Shown piece by piece: positions 1-11,472 of a stretch of DNA of 64,000 bases. The DNA comes from Circinella umbellata (lineage: Eukaryota; Mucoromycota; Mucoromycetes; Mucorales; Lichtheimiaceae): positions 534,556 to 598,555 of the forward strand of contig JAIWNF010000034.1 of assembly GCA_025093555.1 (NCBI GenBank). Reading direction: 5' to 3'. The first letter of the stretch is position 1, and the number at the start of each line of letters is the position of its first letter. A program made the translations under genes and the position numbers. Under the pieces are notes generated by a model, which worked only from the letters and a program-made list of their open reading frames with translations, was not told the origin of the DNA and did not search any database.

Positions 1-2
1 AT

Positions 3-395
3 GCATGTGGCCTTCATTATGCAAAATTATTACGGAAAGGATCCTTGACAGTCCAAACACAAGGATTTTTAATTGATAATGGTGGAGTTAATGGGGTTAA
101 CAATGATTCGACCAATAATAATCCTAACGCTAATAATAATAATAATATAAATAATAATAATAATAATAATAATGGAACGACACAACAACAGTCACGAAAA
201 CGACAGCCTCGTATTATACAATACCCTATTATTCAAGTCCATGCTAAACCTGATACGAGTTCAACATCGTCAAGCAATCGAGTCAAGTTTGTCAATAGTG
301 AAATAAGCTATCCAAGAGATGATAAATGGCGGGTATGTGAAAACAGAACCATACCAGACACATCAACGCGCATAGTTGAAATTGAAGAAGATTAA
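3..395 (+). CDS. 3' end of an Asn-rich protein gene (5' truncated by window)
   Basis: The frame is open from base 3, so this is the terminal exon (or part of it) of a gene starting upstream. The visible 130 residues begin ACGLHYAKLLRKGSL, pass through an Asn-rich low-complexity tract at bases 120-170 coded by AAT repeats, then a basic QSRKRQPR stretch, and end RIVEIEED before TAA. I do not recognise a family. The tail looks disordered and may be cytosolic or nuclear. The Met-containing start suggested by TTG at 45 is not needed, because the frame continues upstream without a stop. Confidence 0.6.
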   Translation, partial: ACGLHYAKLLRKGSLTVQTQGFLIDNGGVNGVNNDSTNNNPNANNNNNINNNNNNNNGTTQQQSRKRQPRIIQYPIIQVHAKPDTSSTSSSNRVKFVNSEISYPRDDKWRVCENRTIPDTSTRIVEIEED

Positions 396-3300
396 TAACA
401 ATAAGCTTAATATATTTTACTGTCATTTCGCCTGCTTCTGTCCATTATTTCTCTTATACGTCTCTTACAACCTAAAAATCCAATTTCCTGTTTTCTTATA
501 ACACCATCAAAAGTGATATACGTGGATACTCGTGTACATAGCTTTTTATATATTTATGCTACAGTCTTTTTTTTATTTCGTTATTAAGCACAAGGGATTT
601 AAGGGGATATATATACACAACAAGATGCAGTATACAAATATTTCTACACATGAGATTATAATCTAATACAGATACACATTTTTTTACATCAAAATGGGGA
701 AAAGGGATCCCAAGAGAATTGGGAAAAACCGGATAAAAAGAATGTGTATGGGAGGCTGAGGGTTAGACGTTTTTTTTTACTCGATTTAGGAGAATAAGTG
801 GTATGAGGCAAACACAGTTTACTAGAGAGCAAAAAAAAGAAACGATTAAGTCACATTATTGCGATCCAACAATTTGTATTTGCCATTGAAGATAAAAACA
901 GGTTCAAAGAATGTAAAATTACATATTTAATGCATAAATACGTATGATATGTTCAAACGTTGAAAAAGACATACTGTCCATATTTACACACTTTCAAGAA
1001 ACAAAAACAGATCTGGCCATGTGGAATATGTACATAGTATGGATAAAGTTGAGGAGAGAGATAAATTCTCTTTTTTAAAACTCCCTACAGAGATAAAATA
1101 AGGTCGTAACAGAAACACGGCGGATTAATCCTAGAAATGATGATACATATTCTCTATTATGTATAACATCATTTCTTCACTCCTAGGATCCAAAGCTATT
1201 CATGATACATGCATAATTCGTCTTCTTTTTTAACCAAAAGGTACGATTATCACTACTCATTATCTCTTTGTAGCAACCCCCCCCCAAAAAAAAAAAAAAA
1301 AAAAAAAAAGATGTAACTTGTAGCATAGGTTTATTTCTATTTGTGCGCGAACGAAAATACTCAGTACAGTCCAACCAATGGACAGGTATGCGAATACCAA
1401 TTATGATGTAATAGACTAAAGTATATCTGCTATCTTTTTTTTACATATTTCTTAAATAAGTCTATCATCCTATTTTATTTTAGTTCATAAGCAACATACG
1501 TACGAAAATTTTATATGTAAATAATCTGTATAAACAAAAATTTTTCTTCTGTTTTTACTGTTGTTGTTTTTAAGCTTTATAAGTTAACAGTTAAGTCTTT
1601 CTTTCTTGTATGTAATTTATATACTGTCTTCTTATAAAAGATCAATTTACATGTACATAATGATTATAAATTTCTGTGATTTTGTATTTGGGCGAAGGTG
1701 GTATCTTCAAAATTAGGTGGTTTAATACAAAGAGAACCAAGTGTTTTAAATTTTCTGAAGTAAAAATATCTATTGCTGACCAAGCACTTCTCACACATTT
1801 CTATTTTACAAAAACGTTGATGTGAACTGCTAAGAAGAACAGCGGATTCACATCTTTCCCATTTATAATTCAATCAGGAAGCGACGCCAACCCAAGGAAT
1901 ACGTAAACTATTGATTTTTAAATCTGTATCTACACGTAAGATGGTCCTTTCCTTTTAACCTTCTCTCTCATCCTTTTCCCTGTTTACACACACAGGGTTT
2001 TCATTTATTCTTTACTTCCTATATCGTTCTCGAACAAAAATGTCTGGCAAGAACGCTGTGTTTAACAGGGACATTTAAAACAAAAACCAAAATTTAAATC
2101 GTATCTACAAGTAACACATAGTGCAAAATGTATATATAAATATTCGATTTATTCTGGCAGTAATTTAAAAAGCTTTTTTTTAGTCATCCACTTTCTCTGG
2201 CTTGCATGTACTTTATACAATAGACCTTACATGTTCGATATAACTTTGTTAATGTTGACAATTATTATAAACGTACTATATATACATAAGATCGCTTATA
2301 TTAGTATATTTCTATAGGCATCACTGCAATACGTAGTATGACGTTATGAATAATATAATTTTTATTGGCATTACTTATAAGCCTATCTCCTTTCTCAGCG
2401 TTGTTGTTACTACAATGAGCTGTAGAATATTATGTAGCCAATGATAACGAAAACATTGAAGTCTAATCCACCTTTCATAGAGAGCAAAGAAGAGGTGCAA
2501 AGAAAAAAACCAGAAAATCACGTCTTACATGCTTTTGTGGTTCAGTATTATCATTCTATTCAACTTGGATATATATTTTCTTTCTACAGCATTACACTGT
2601 ATAATGTTGAAGGAATAAATGCCATTTTTTTTTAATTTCGACTTTCAGTTCTTTTACGCAGGAACGGATACGCAGCTTAAAGAACTCAGCCATCCCCAGC
2701 GTTATTCGGAAAATTTTAACCTATACTTTTTTTCTATTCGCATGCATCCACTGCGTCTTTTATACTTTCTCGCACGATGCTATTTATTCCCTTTTTTTAT
2801 TCTTTACTGTCTTCACTATTCATATTTTATGCGGGATTACTTTTATGAAGTGCTTTATCTTGCTGGATAAAAGAGCCCTCATCACTTACTCTTAAAGTTC
2901 TAATGTACTATAAAGAGCGGTACGTACTAAACAACTTTCTTCTACTCAGCCTTGGAGACATTTATAAGTATAAAATAAATTAAATAGCTTAAATTTTTTA
3001 AACTTAGAAAGATCAATTAGAGAAATCAATCAGTTGTATTATAATAGTACATAGTAGAACATAAAAATATTAACTCTTTCATTCTGTGATCAAATCCTAA
3101 AGTATTTTCCTCAAAGTGTCAATATGCAAAATTGAATTTTATGCACCACGAAAACCCCAATTTTGAAGAAAGGAATTTGCACAAGCCTTTCTTTGAAGTT
3201 GACTCTCTTAGTATATATCACTTTTACAGTAGTAAAAAAAATGATACAAAGAAAAAAAAGGTATGTTAGTTGACCTTTTCATTAATATAAAGTAAAATAT

Positions 3301-4302
3301 ATGCCTTTAATAACGGTGTTACGTATCAGTAATTAACTTTTAGTTGAATAGTAATTAAAAAAAAAGACGCTACCTAGTATCAAAGTCATTCTCTTACGCA
3401 TAAGCGAAGACAACCAGCGTCTTTTTTTAGCTGTACCGTTCCGCTGCATGAATAAAAATATTTGTAGATTAAAAGTAAATGATAATTACTAATATAACTA
3501 TTAATAAGAGATAATGAAAAGGCCAACCAACATACCTTTTTCTATCTTTTTACTTTTTTACTTCTGTACTAAGTCAAACTAAGCTTTGTGCGCAAAATCC
3601 ACAATATGCTACAACAATAATTATGGGTCCGCTGAGTCCATTTGTGCACACGCACAAAAGAAAACGAACCGATTCGCAGCTCAAGTCGATGTCTACACCA
3701 GCTGTTTAACTAAAGGGTTGTGCTCTCGCTTTAACCTTACTTTCTTTTTTTTTATCCAAACGGCAATCTTTTATTTTATTTTAAGTACATGATGTTCTTT
3801 TTTTTTTCTTTCGAGATTGAAATTAAAAATAGTATAAATCTCTTTTACTGATTTACCTTTTTTTCTATAGCTGTTATCTTGATATAGTAACACATACCTA
3901 TAAAGCATACGCATTTTTCCCTTCCTTTCATCAGCTTGGCTTGTCTCAAATTTCCAATCAGCCTGCGAGCAAGACAAGGAAAACAATAACGACGGCTTGG
4001 CGACCGTATAACAAAAAGAAGATCTTATTGCAGTCTAAAACTATATAAATACAGATTTTACCCCAACAACCGGCAATAACTGCTTTTTTTTGCTCATTCG
4101 GAAAGCGATTCTTTTGTTACTATCATTACCACTACCACTATCGTCAGCTACTATTATTTTACGGCTACTATCACTTCCTTCTTGCGTATATTTTCCAGAA
4201 CGGTAAATAGATAAATAATCATATAATATCATGTGTTTCCGATATGTATATGGAAATGTACAACTCACACATATCATCCCGTATATTTTTATAGAAAAAA
4301 AA
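396..4302. other. 3.9 kb gene-free AT-rich region
   Basis: Only short open frames without splice partners or recognisable products occur on either strand. It holds a C9-A24 run at 1277-1309 and an inverted-repeat element at 3250-3542 described separately. I saw no tRNA B-box or other RNA gene signature, but a small ncRNA could be missed by eye. Confidence 0.6.
3250..3542. mobile_element. MITE-like element with ~30 bp terminal inverted repeats
   Basis: The left end (about 3250-3285) reads GGTATGTTAGTTGACCTTTT inside flanking A/T. The right end (about 3511-3542) is its reverse complement with a few mismatches (AAAAGGCCAACCAACATACC). The interior has no coding frame. Near the centre is a second perfect inverted repeat: A-run plus GACGCT at 3357-3371 against AGCGTC plus T-run at 3416-3428. 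The structure fits a non-autonomous DNA transposon relic. No clear target-site duplication could be fixed because the flanks are A/T runs. Confidence 0.5.
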
Positions 4303-5059
4303 ATGTATTCTCGATCACCTCAATTTGGTACTGGACAACGATCACTTATCAATCCTCCGACATATATTGAATACAAAGGTGCTCGATTTTTAATTGTTGA
4401 TGCACCAAGTAACAATAATCTACCGTTATATATAGAGGTAAATATATAGACATATTAGTAATATGTAAACCATGGGAGCCAGGTAATGGTTGCGGATATA
4501 TGGAGGAGAGAGAGGTTAATAACAGGCTTTCTCTTAAAAAAATATGTATAAATAAGGAATTTAATCGATGGAACGTGACTGATGTTGTCAGGTGTTGCTA
4601 TGCTACATACTCACCAGCATTATTGGAAGAAAAAGGGATCGAGGTGCATGATTGGGTATTCGGTGATGGTGAAGCACCTCCTGTACCTATTGTTGAGGCA
4701 TGGCTAAAATTAGTTGATGAAAGATTTCCTTCACAACAAGAAGGAGAACAGGGGCAGAATAACAATTCATCTATACCATGTATTGCAACACATTGTGTTG
4801 CAGGATTAGGAAGGTAAAATTAACTATAAGGACATTAGTGTATGCTACTTGCAGATGTATGGTTACTTACTGGATTATATATTAATATATTTTTAGAGCT
4901 CCTGTATTAGTTGCAATTGCATTAATTGAACTAGGTATGCCTGCATTGGATGCAGTTGCATATATTCGTGAACGACGACGAGGAGCGATCAATAATAAGC
5001 AATTAAAATATATCGAAATGTATAAACGACGATCCAAGAGCAAGTGTATTATCAGTTAA
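4303..5059 (+). CDS. PRL/PTP4A-type prenylated protein tyrosine phosphatase
   Basis: Three exons: 4303-4437, 4557-4813, 4897-5059, giving 184 residues, close to the 170-175 usual for PRL phosphatases. The active-site loop HCVAGLGR (Cys-x5-Arg) is split by intron 2 and continues into [11 protein letters not shown], the PRL signature. The acid loop reads [11 protein letters not shown]: the general-acid Asp position is kept, but the Pro and first Asp of the animal DWPFDDG are replaced. The protein ends KSKCIIS, a CAAX box, so farnesylation and membrane attachment are expected. Family members regulate growth signalling and magnesium transporters; which role applies here is unknown. Start: first ATG in the frame that lines up with the family N-terminus. 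Confidence 0.9.
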
Positions 5060-5392
5060 ATCATTTGTTTGTTATTATTCTTATTACTTTTATTGTTTTA
5101 GTCTGCTTTATCCTTTATTGGCATCTCTTCTTCAGTCTCTTTTTTTATTCTATTTCATTACCCAGTTTTTATCACTCTTCCTTGCTCACCATTCAATAGA
5201 TATAGAAACAAAAGTTAGGTGAAACCTTAACATCCTTTTTTTCGTAATCATATCAATTTACGCACTCACTCACACAGATAACCACAACATAACCGTCATA
5301 TTTTTTAACCTTATATTCCCAAATTCATTCTTTTATTATTGTATACTTCTTTTCCCTATTGCTTTTTTTTTGCTTTTTTTTCTTGTTCCGCA
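5060..5392 (+). other. spacer between PRL gene and ARV1
   Basis: A 333 bp pyrimidine-rich AT spacer between two genes on the same strand. It must hold the 3' UTR of the phosphatase gene and the promoter of ARV1. No further feature is visible. Confidence 0.6.
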
Positions 5393-6612
5393 ATGCCAAC
5401 ATGTGTAGAATGTGGAGCATCAGTTCGAGATCTTTATACAAAATATAGTAAAGATAATATTCGTTTGACATCTTGTGCAAGTAGAAAAAATCAAACAAAA
5501 ACACGATTGTCTTTTTTTCTCAAAATGAACAATTGTAAAGATGAACTAATATGTATAAACACTTCTTGAAATTTTAAACAAATATAGGAAAAGTGCAATC
5601 GTTTTGCGGATAAATATATTGAACATGACTTCGTCATTATATTTATTGACATGTTATTATTAAAGCCTCAAGTATATCGACATCTGCTATTTAATCGCAT
5701 AGCACAATCGGGAAGTGGCATCGAAGTAAATAAACATAATTAATTACAATTAAGAAAAAGAAAACACACGCAGAAAGTTAACCTGATAAATTTTAAAAAG
5801 CCTCACGTGGCGCGTTTTGCAATCCTACTTATTTTATTTGAAGTTTGTAAGTGTTGATGATTAAAAAGTATAATTTAAAATTATTAGTATTTATAAAAAA
5901 CATTTTGTACTGTAGATATTAAATGGTTTCGTCTTGAAACTTATTACGCCGATTACAATTCCACATTTGCTCCTCGCCCTTTATACCACCAATATCTTTA
6001 TATACTTGCTCTTTGTATTTTTGGTATTAAAGGAACTACAAAATGATATATCCACCATCCAAGACTATGTTTACTTACATATATATGTAATTCTAAATAT
6101 TTAGAATTTGTTGCATTTCATGGATTTATACGATTAGCTATTCAACTTCTTCTACCCAGCTCGAAAAAAATACGGTATATCCCTTTTTTACTGTTGCCTG
6201 GAAACCATATCTTTACTTGGGAACTAAACTCTATCAAATATTAGGTACAATTATGTTGCAATGGCTTTGGTAATATCCAGTTTTGGTAAAATGTTACTCA
6301 TTTTGATGGTGATATGGGATTACAAGCAGTTAGAATATTCTTGGCTTGTTGGTCTAATTGTATTGGCTTCCAACACTGAAGCATTATCAGGTACAAATAT
6401 ATACCATATAATTAAATGTATCTGGACAAAAACATATATATTATATAACATTTACAAATAATTGCTTTTTTTTTCTCTTAGTGTACTTAGGAATTTCAAG
6501 TTTAAGAGTGTTATTTATCATGATTATTGGTATACTCGGAAAATTCATGGCACAATTCATATTTACTTTTGTTGACGGTGTTAGTGATCATACTATCTGG
6601 ATTAGTCTTTGA
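5393..6612 (+). CDS. ARV1: ARV1 sterol/lipid homeostasis protein of the ER
   Basis: Seven exons: 5393-5476, 5588-5725, 5801-5846, 5916-6023, 6105-6174, 6245-6390, 6482-6612, total 240 residues. The N-terminus is the ARV1 homology domain: MPTCVECGASVRDLY, then LTSC-EKC-NRFADKYIEHDF, giving the paired Cys-x2-Cys zinc motifs, then VYRHLLFNR. The rest is hydrophobic with several membrane segments. ARV1 acts in the ER membrane in sterol traffic, sphingolipid and GPI-anchor metabolism. Intron 1 uses a GC donor (GCAAGT), required to keep the second CxxC in frame. An A23 run lies in the 3' flank at 6622-6644. Confidence 0.88.
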
Positions 6613-6847
6613 TCCGACCGCAAAAAAAAAAAAAAAAAAAAAAAGATCCCCGCCAATCAAACCCTGGATCTTGACTATTCTTATTCATTAAATAAACCTT
6701 CTACATACACTTTGCTGAGTAATCCAGTCATGGTGACACAGAAAAAAAACTTATAAAAAAGTTAAACCAAATTCTGGTTTTTTCACGATTGAATTTTTTT
6801 TTGTTTTCACTACACTTTTTTTTTGTTTTCGTTACCTTTCTAATAAT

Positions 6848-7966
6848 ATGCCACAATGTCATGATGATACTTCATCAGCATCTACAGTTCATGTTAGCAT
6901 CGACCAATTATCAACAATTCAAGATGAACGACGAACCGATAGCACGTTGGACAACGACGACAGTATCAGAGATGAAGAGTCCCAGCGTCCCCCTACTGCT
7001 GCGGAAATATTTACATCGAAAACAACTGAAGGTGAGAACAACAAAGAGCATCAAATTATAGATCAACAAATCGAGGACGAAACGTGTGTCGATAATCCCA
7101 AAGGAGTTAAGGGCATGTTATTCAATGGAAAAACGATCGCTATGTTGCTGGTGGTAGGGGGTGGCACAGCAGTTGCGTTCCAATCGGGTATATAATATAG
7201 TATAACTTGTTATTTAACTTTGTAAATGTGACTCACGATCCATTATACATGCTAACAAAAGTATTTCATTGTAGCTGCTAATGGTGCTATGCGTGTCACT
7301 GCTGGTAGATCATTTTCCGCTGTAACTAATTTTGTAGTTGGATTATTTATGGAAATACTTGCTTTCTTATTTGATATTTTGATCTTAAAAACTCCAAAAC
7401 CGACCATTAAAGGATTAAAAGGTGTGTGATATTTTATAATATTATTGTTGTTGAAATTATTGTCAGAAAAAAAAGTTGTCATTTTTCACACCTACACCAA
7501 ATAATAAAAAAAAAACTTCGTAAACAAATATTTAGAGTCACCTTGGTTTTCGTGGATAGGTAAATATTTATCTGGATTTGACTTTTTTCAAAATAAGTAT
7601 ATTCTATTCCCCTTATTATTGTATTATTAGGTGGTATATTAGGTACCTACTATGTAATTGTCAATATTTTTACAGTGACTCAGATGGGTGCAGGTGTTGT
7701 ACTTAGTGTTTTTGTGTGTGCTCAGGTAATTATTTTATATCCAAAAGAAATGACATAACAGTCTCCTGTTCCACAATGTCAGACATTTTTGTATATTTTT
7801 ACAGGGTCTAACTCTTCGCATTAATGTATAATGATATTAGGTAATCATGGGATGCATTATGGACCATTTCGGTTTGACAGGGATACCAAAACGAAGATAT
7901 AGTATATGGCGAATATTAGCTTCTTTAGGACTGATCGGATGTGTGGCGGTCATTACAATTTTTTGA
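6848..7966 (+). CDS. YdcZ-family DMT transporter (single half-repeat)
   Basis: Five exons: 6848-7187, 7275-7421, 7536-7559 (24 nt), 7631-7725, 7841-7966; 243 residues. The first ~90 residues are acidic and disordered (cytosolic). Four to five hydrophobic segments follow, with the family marks GRSFSAVTNFVVG, SPWFSWIGGILGTYYV, and MDHFGLTGIPKRRYS before the last helix. This matches the DMT_YdcZ (DUF606) family, known mainly from bacteria, where proteins have either one five-helix unit or two. This is one unit, so it probably works as a dimer. The substrate is unknown. All introns but the last are phase 1. It lies 235 bp after ARV1 on the same strand. Confidence 0.8.
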
Positions 7967-9488
7967 GTCATAATTGAAAGATACCCGCTTCTTGTTTTTA
8001 ATTATTATTATTTATCGTACAAATAGATTTATTAGTATTATGTAAAAATACGTAAAAGTGAAAATTACAATAATTGATCATTATATAATTAACTTAAAAC
8101 ATTTTTCTCCGAATGTTGACAAAATCCTGATAATATGACAAGAGCACATTTTATATATAAAAGAACAGCTTATTGTAACTATTGATAGAGAAAACAATAC
8201 TATGAATCAAGAATGACTTTATCCATACAATAGCTTTTAATTCATATTACATAACTGCGCAAATATGTAAAATGAGGAAGCAAGTATCACATTCATCTGT
8301 GCACTTGACAAAAAACCAGACCGTTACTCAAACAGCTGTTTAAAATAAAAATAAATATGTTACTTTTCTTTTATAACTACTTTTCAGCTGTTGATTACTA
8401 GATTTTTAGACTGCTTTTGCGCACCCTAATTTTATTTTTGCGCATTAACTTTTTTTTTTTTTACAAATAGACTTCCTTACAATGTTCACCTATTTCAGAA
8501 AATATATTGTAATACATAGCTATTTCTTAATAATCTTAATATTCAATGCCGTTATCAAATATATTTGAGAACATTATCATTATCCATTTTCGAAATAATT
8601 TTATTTTTGCGAACTCTATTAAATTTTTTTGCGCATCCAAGTGCGCAAAAAACAATAAATAATTATAAAAAATCCAGTAATTCTATTCACGTGCACATGA
8701 TTATTATATAATAATTTTAATTATTTCAAAGAGAGGGAATAGGAAACTTTAAGGTTTCAGATAATACATGATTTGATATGATATTATACGTGGCTGATGA
8801 ATGATAGCTCAACGTATATATAAAAAACCATATTTTTCATGATGATAAAAGCAACTAACCTTTCAATATATAACAGGCCTGAATTCGGCTACGTATATCC
8901 CGGTAAAACGAAATTAGTATACACTTCAAAGAGCCTCATTTATTTAACTATCAAATACCGTTGGGAAGCTCTATCTAGTAATAGTGCTAGGCTGGGCTAT
9001 GTAAAGCATAGCTCTAGTACGAAAATTAAACATGTAACAGCGATCGGTTTGGCAAAAAATGATTGTGAAGCAAATAAAGTTGAATCATGGTAATGAAAAG
9101 TTTAATATTATCAATTACATCAATACATTATAGAATATCATTTTAACCCTATCTTTATACAGAAAGTTAAACTTTAGCTCGCTGACTATCATGCACAAGC
9201 AATTAACGTGTGTTACCAAAAAGAACCAATTTATTCTGTATTTCCATGCCGTATCTTCAATATACGTTATCAGTCAATATACCCCCATTCCCTTTTCGAT
9301 ATATAGTACACACTTGAATTTACCTTCCCAACAAAAAAAAAAGAAGATTCCATAGTCCCAAACAAAATTCAATCAATATAACCATTCAAAAGACACATTA
9401 CTTTTTTCTGTAAATCGAACAACATCATTTAATTTATTTCCAAAAAAATGCAGGAGAACAAAAACAAAATGATATTTTTTCAATCCAT
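7967..9488. other. AT-rich intergenic region with TTTTTGCGCA motif cluster
   Basis: Lies between two convergent genes. Five copies of a GCGCA/TGCGC-type motif sit at 8417-8652. An open frame at 8839-9093 (84 residues) has no recognisable content and no splice partners, so it is not called. The last part must contain the eL15 3' UTR. Confidence 0.5.
8417..8652. repeat. cluster of TTTTTGCGCA motifs with hairpin
   Basis: TTTTGCGCAC at 8417, TTTTTGCGCA at 8435, and a related TTTTTGCGAA at 8603. At 8625-8652 there is a perfect 11-bp stem (TTTTTTGCGCA and TGCGCAAAAAA) around a 6-nt loop, TCCAAG. Outer copies are in inverted orientation, so the block could be a degraded terminal-inverted-repeat element of about 235 bp. 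This is a weak call. Confidence 0.3.
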
Positions 9489-10284
9489 TTAACGGTAACG
9501 ACGGAGAGAAAGAGTGTTGTTGCGCTTCCAGGTAGCACGGCGGCCAGAACCACGGGTCTAAATAATAACAATAATAAAAAAAATTGCGTAAGTATAAATC
9601 ATATTTAAGCCAATCTAATACATATAATATTTATCATTTTTGTTACCTTGGTGAAAAGATGACCCTTGCCCTTGCCACGGGACTTCTTGCCAATGGCAGT
9701 AAGACCACGGGCTTCGCGGCGCTTGTGGACGGGGTTGACGATCCAGTTGATGCGGGGATCACGACGGATAGCCTTGTGAGAGGGATCAACAAGGATAACT
9801 TCGAAGTACTTGTAGGTAGCATCTTGGTTAATCCAGTAGGAGTTCAAGACACGCAAGTTAGCGCACTTGCGACCAATACGTTCTTCAGCAGTAGAACGAA
9901 GGGAACGTTGGTACTTGAGTTGGCTGACACCTTCATTGACGGGCTTACCGAAGGTAGCACCCTTGGGAACGGGTTTCTTGCGACCACCACGACGAACACG
10001 GATACGGTAGATGACGTAGCCTTGCTTAGCCTTGTAGCCAAGACGACGGGCCTTGTCAGGGCGCGAAGGACGGGAAGCACGGTGAATAACGTTCAATTGA
10101 CGATATTCCCAACAGCGGACACGGAGTAAGAAACGGAAAACATCCGATTGTTTCTTTCTGTAAAGCTCCTCGAGATACTTATAGGCTATTCAAAATAATA
10201 TATATAATTTTGTTACTAAAAGTTAACCTTAAAGATTATTAAAAATTAATTTAAAAATAAAAAAAAATAATTCTTACCACCCAT
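9489..10284 (-). CDS. RPL15: 60S ribosomal protein eL15
   Basis: Three exons on the minus strand: 10284-10278 (7 nt, ATG GGT G), 10185-9647, 9557-9489. The product is 204 residues, exactly the usual eL15 length: starts [20 protein letters not shown], has [20 protein letters not shown] and RVLNSYW, ends [10 protein letters not shown]. It is a structural protein of the large ribosomal subunit, assembled in the nucleolus. Codons prefer C or G in the third position, in sharp contrast to neighbouring genes, as expected for a very highly expressed gene. The 7-nt first exon holding only the start codon and two bases is typical of fungal ribosomal genes. A 181-residue frame on the opposite strand is a by-product of this codon bias. 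Confidence 0.98.
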
Positions 10285-11180
10285 GGTAGATCAAACCTAA
10301 AAACATTATTTTATATAAAAGAAATACAATAAAAATAATTAATCAATTAATCGATTCATTCAACCATAAACTAGCATGAAAAAGCAAATGTTGAAAAGAT
10401 TGGGTGCATGGTATTGTTAATGTTGTTTCTATTGTAATAAATGACAGTCGCTGGTTGACAATACTGAAAAACTTGGTAGCTGGTTTTATTTTTGATTTTG
10501 TTGAGCATTTGATTAAGAAATTTCGAATGTAGCTCCTCTTATTGCAATTCTTGTCGATTTTATGTTCGCTCTTTGAGGGGAAATAGTGTATTCATGGTAA
10601 TCCATCTTTTCATCCATACACCCATCCATCCATTTACTTTATCCATCCAATCTATTCATATATCTCATTCATCCATCGGATACGATTACTATACCTTGTA
10701 CTGATGTACGAAAAGAGGGGGAATTAGAATAGATACAGTTTGCCATTTTACAGGCGAGCCAAAGCTTCTAACTCCGCTACAAATTGTCGAGGGAGTTGTC
10801 AAGTCAAATTTTTGCCTACCATTAATTCAAAAGAGTGTCTGTATCTATTGATATTGAATAATGAATATTTCAATAAGATAGAAAATTGTATAAGGAAAGG
10901 CAGCACTATTACATCAATTTCAACTACTCTAATATAAAGCTATAATTACTATAGTATCTATATTTTCCGAGAACAATGTAAAATCCTGATAGTTCTATTT
11001 TCACTCTTGATAAAAAAAATATACATTATAATTCAATGCAAAAACAAAAGGATACCAATGATATAAATTATATCAGCATTGGTCTTTTTCATGATGTTAT
11101 ATATGGGTAAACCACATGCAATTATAAAAGACAGTATTTGATAGACATGTTCCTGTTTAGCAATATCTTTCCTTTCCTAG
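10285..11180. other. upstream region of eL15, gene-free
   Basis: Contains the presumed eL15 promoter and an imperfect CCAT tandem run at about 10605-10678 (repeated ATCCATCC). No gene is supported. A minus-strand stretch near 10743-10790 reads like a short coding relic but has no partners. Confidence 0.5.
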
Positions 11181-11472
11181 CAGCCCTACTTATTGGACTG
11201 TTGTTGGTGCTTTGATTTATGTTACTATTGCCGTTTGTGTGAATATTATCCTTAATGGTAAAAATCAAAAGATTCTTTTTTAGTATGACATTGCTTACAT
11301 GGAGTCATTTGCAATTATTTGTGCGTACACAACTCATAACAATATACACAGTAGACAGAAAGACGGGAGAGTTTTCTGTACGAGGCACATGGTAATCCAC
11401 TGTACCCTGGACTTTCAATATTAGCATTTATTGTTTATTACGTGATAAGGTGGGAAAAAACTTTAGTTGAAA
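11181..11472 (+). pseudogene. possible membrane-protein gene remnant or small unrecognised gene
   Basis: Two pieces read like spliced coding sequence. The first, after an acceptor TTTCCTAG at 11180, encodes SPTYWTVVGALIYVTIAV followed by CVNIILN, a clear membrane helix, then a GT donor at 11258. The second, near 11355-11472 after CAGTAG, encodes RRESFLYEAHGNPLYPGLS followed by ILAFIVYYVIR and ends VEIS-TAA. A piece at 11284-11330 (YDIAYMESFAIICAY) could lie between them, but frames do not join cleanly. No start exon or family was found, so this may be a broken gene. Confidence is low. Confidence 0.3.

Noticed and set aside
8839..9093. 84-residue plus-strand open frame
   Set aside because: No recognisable content or regulatory context; likely chance.
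9584..10129. 181-residue plus-strand open frame
   Set aside because: Exactly antisense to the eL15 coding exon; an artefact of GC-ending codons in that gene.
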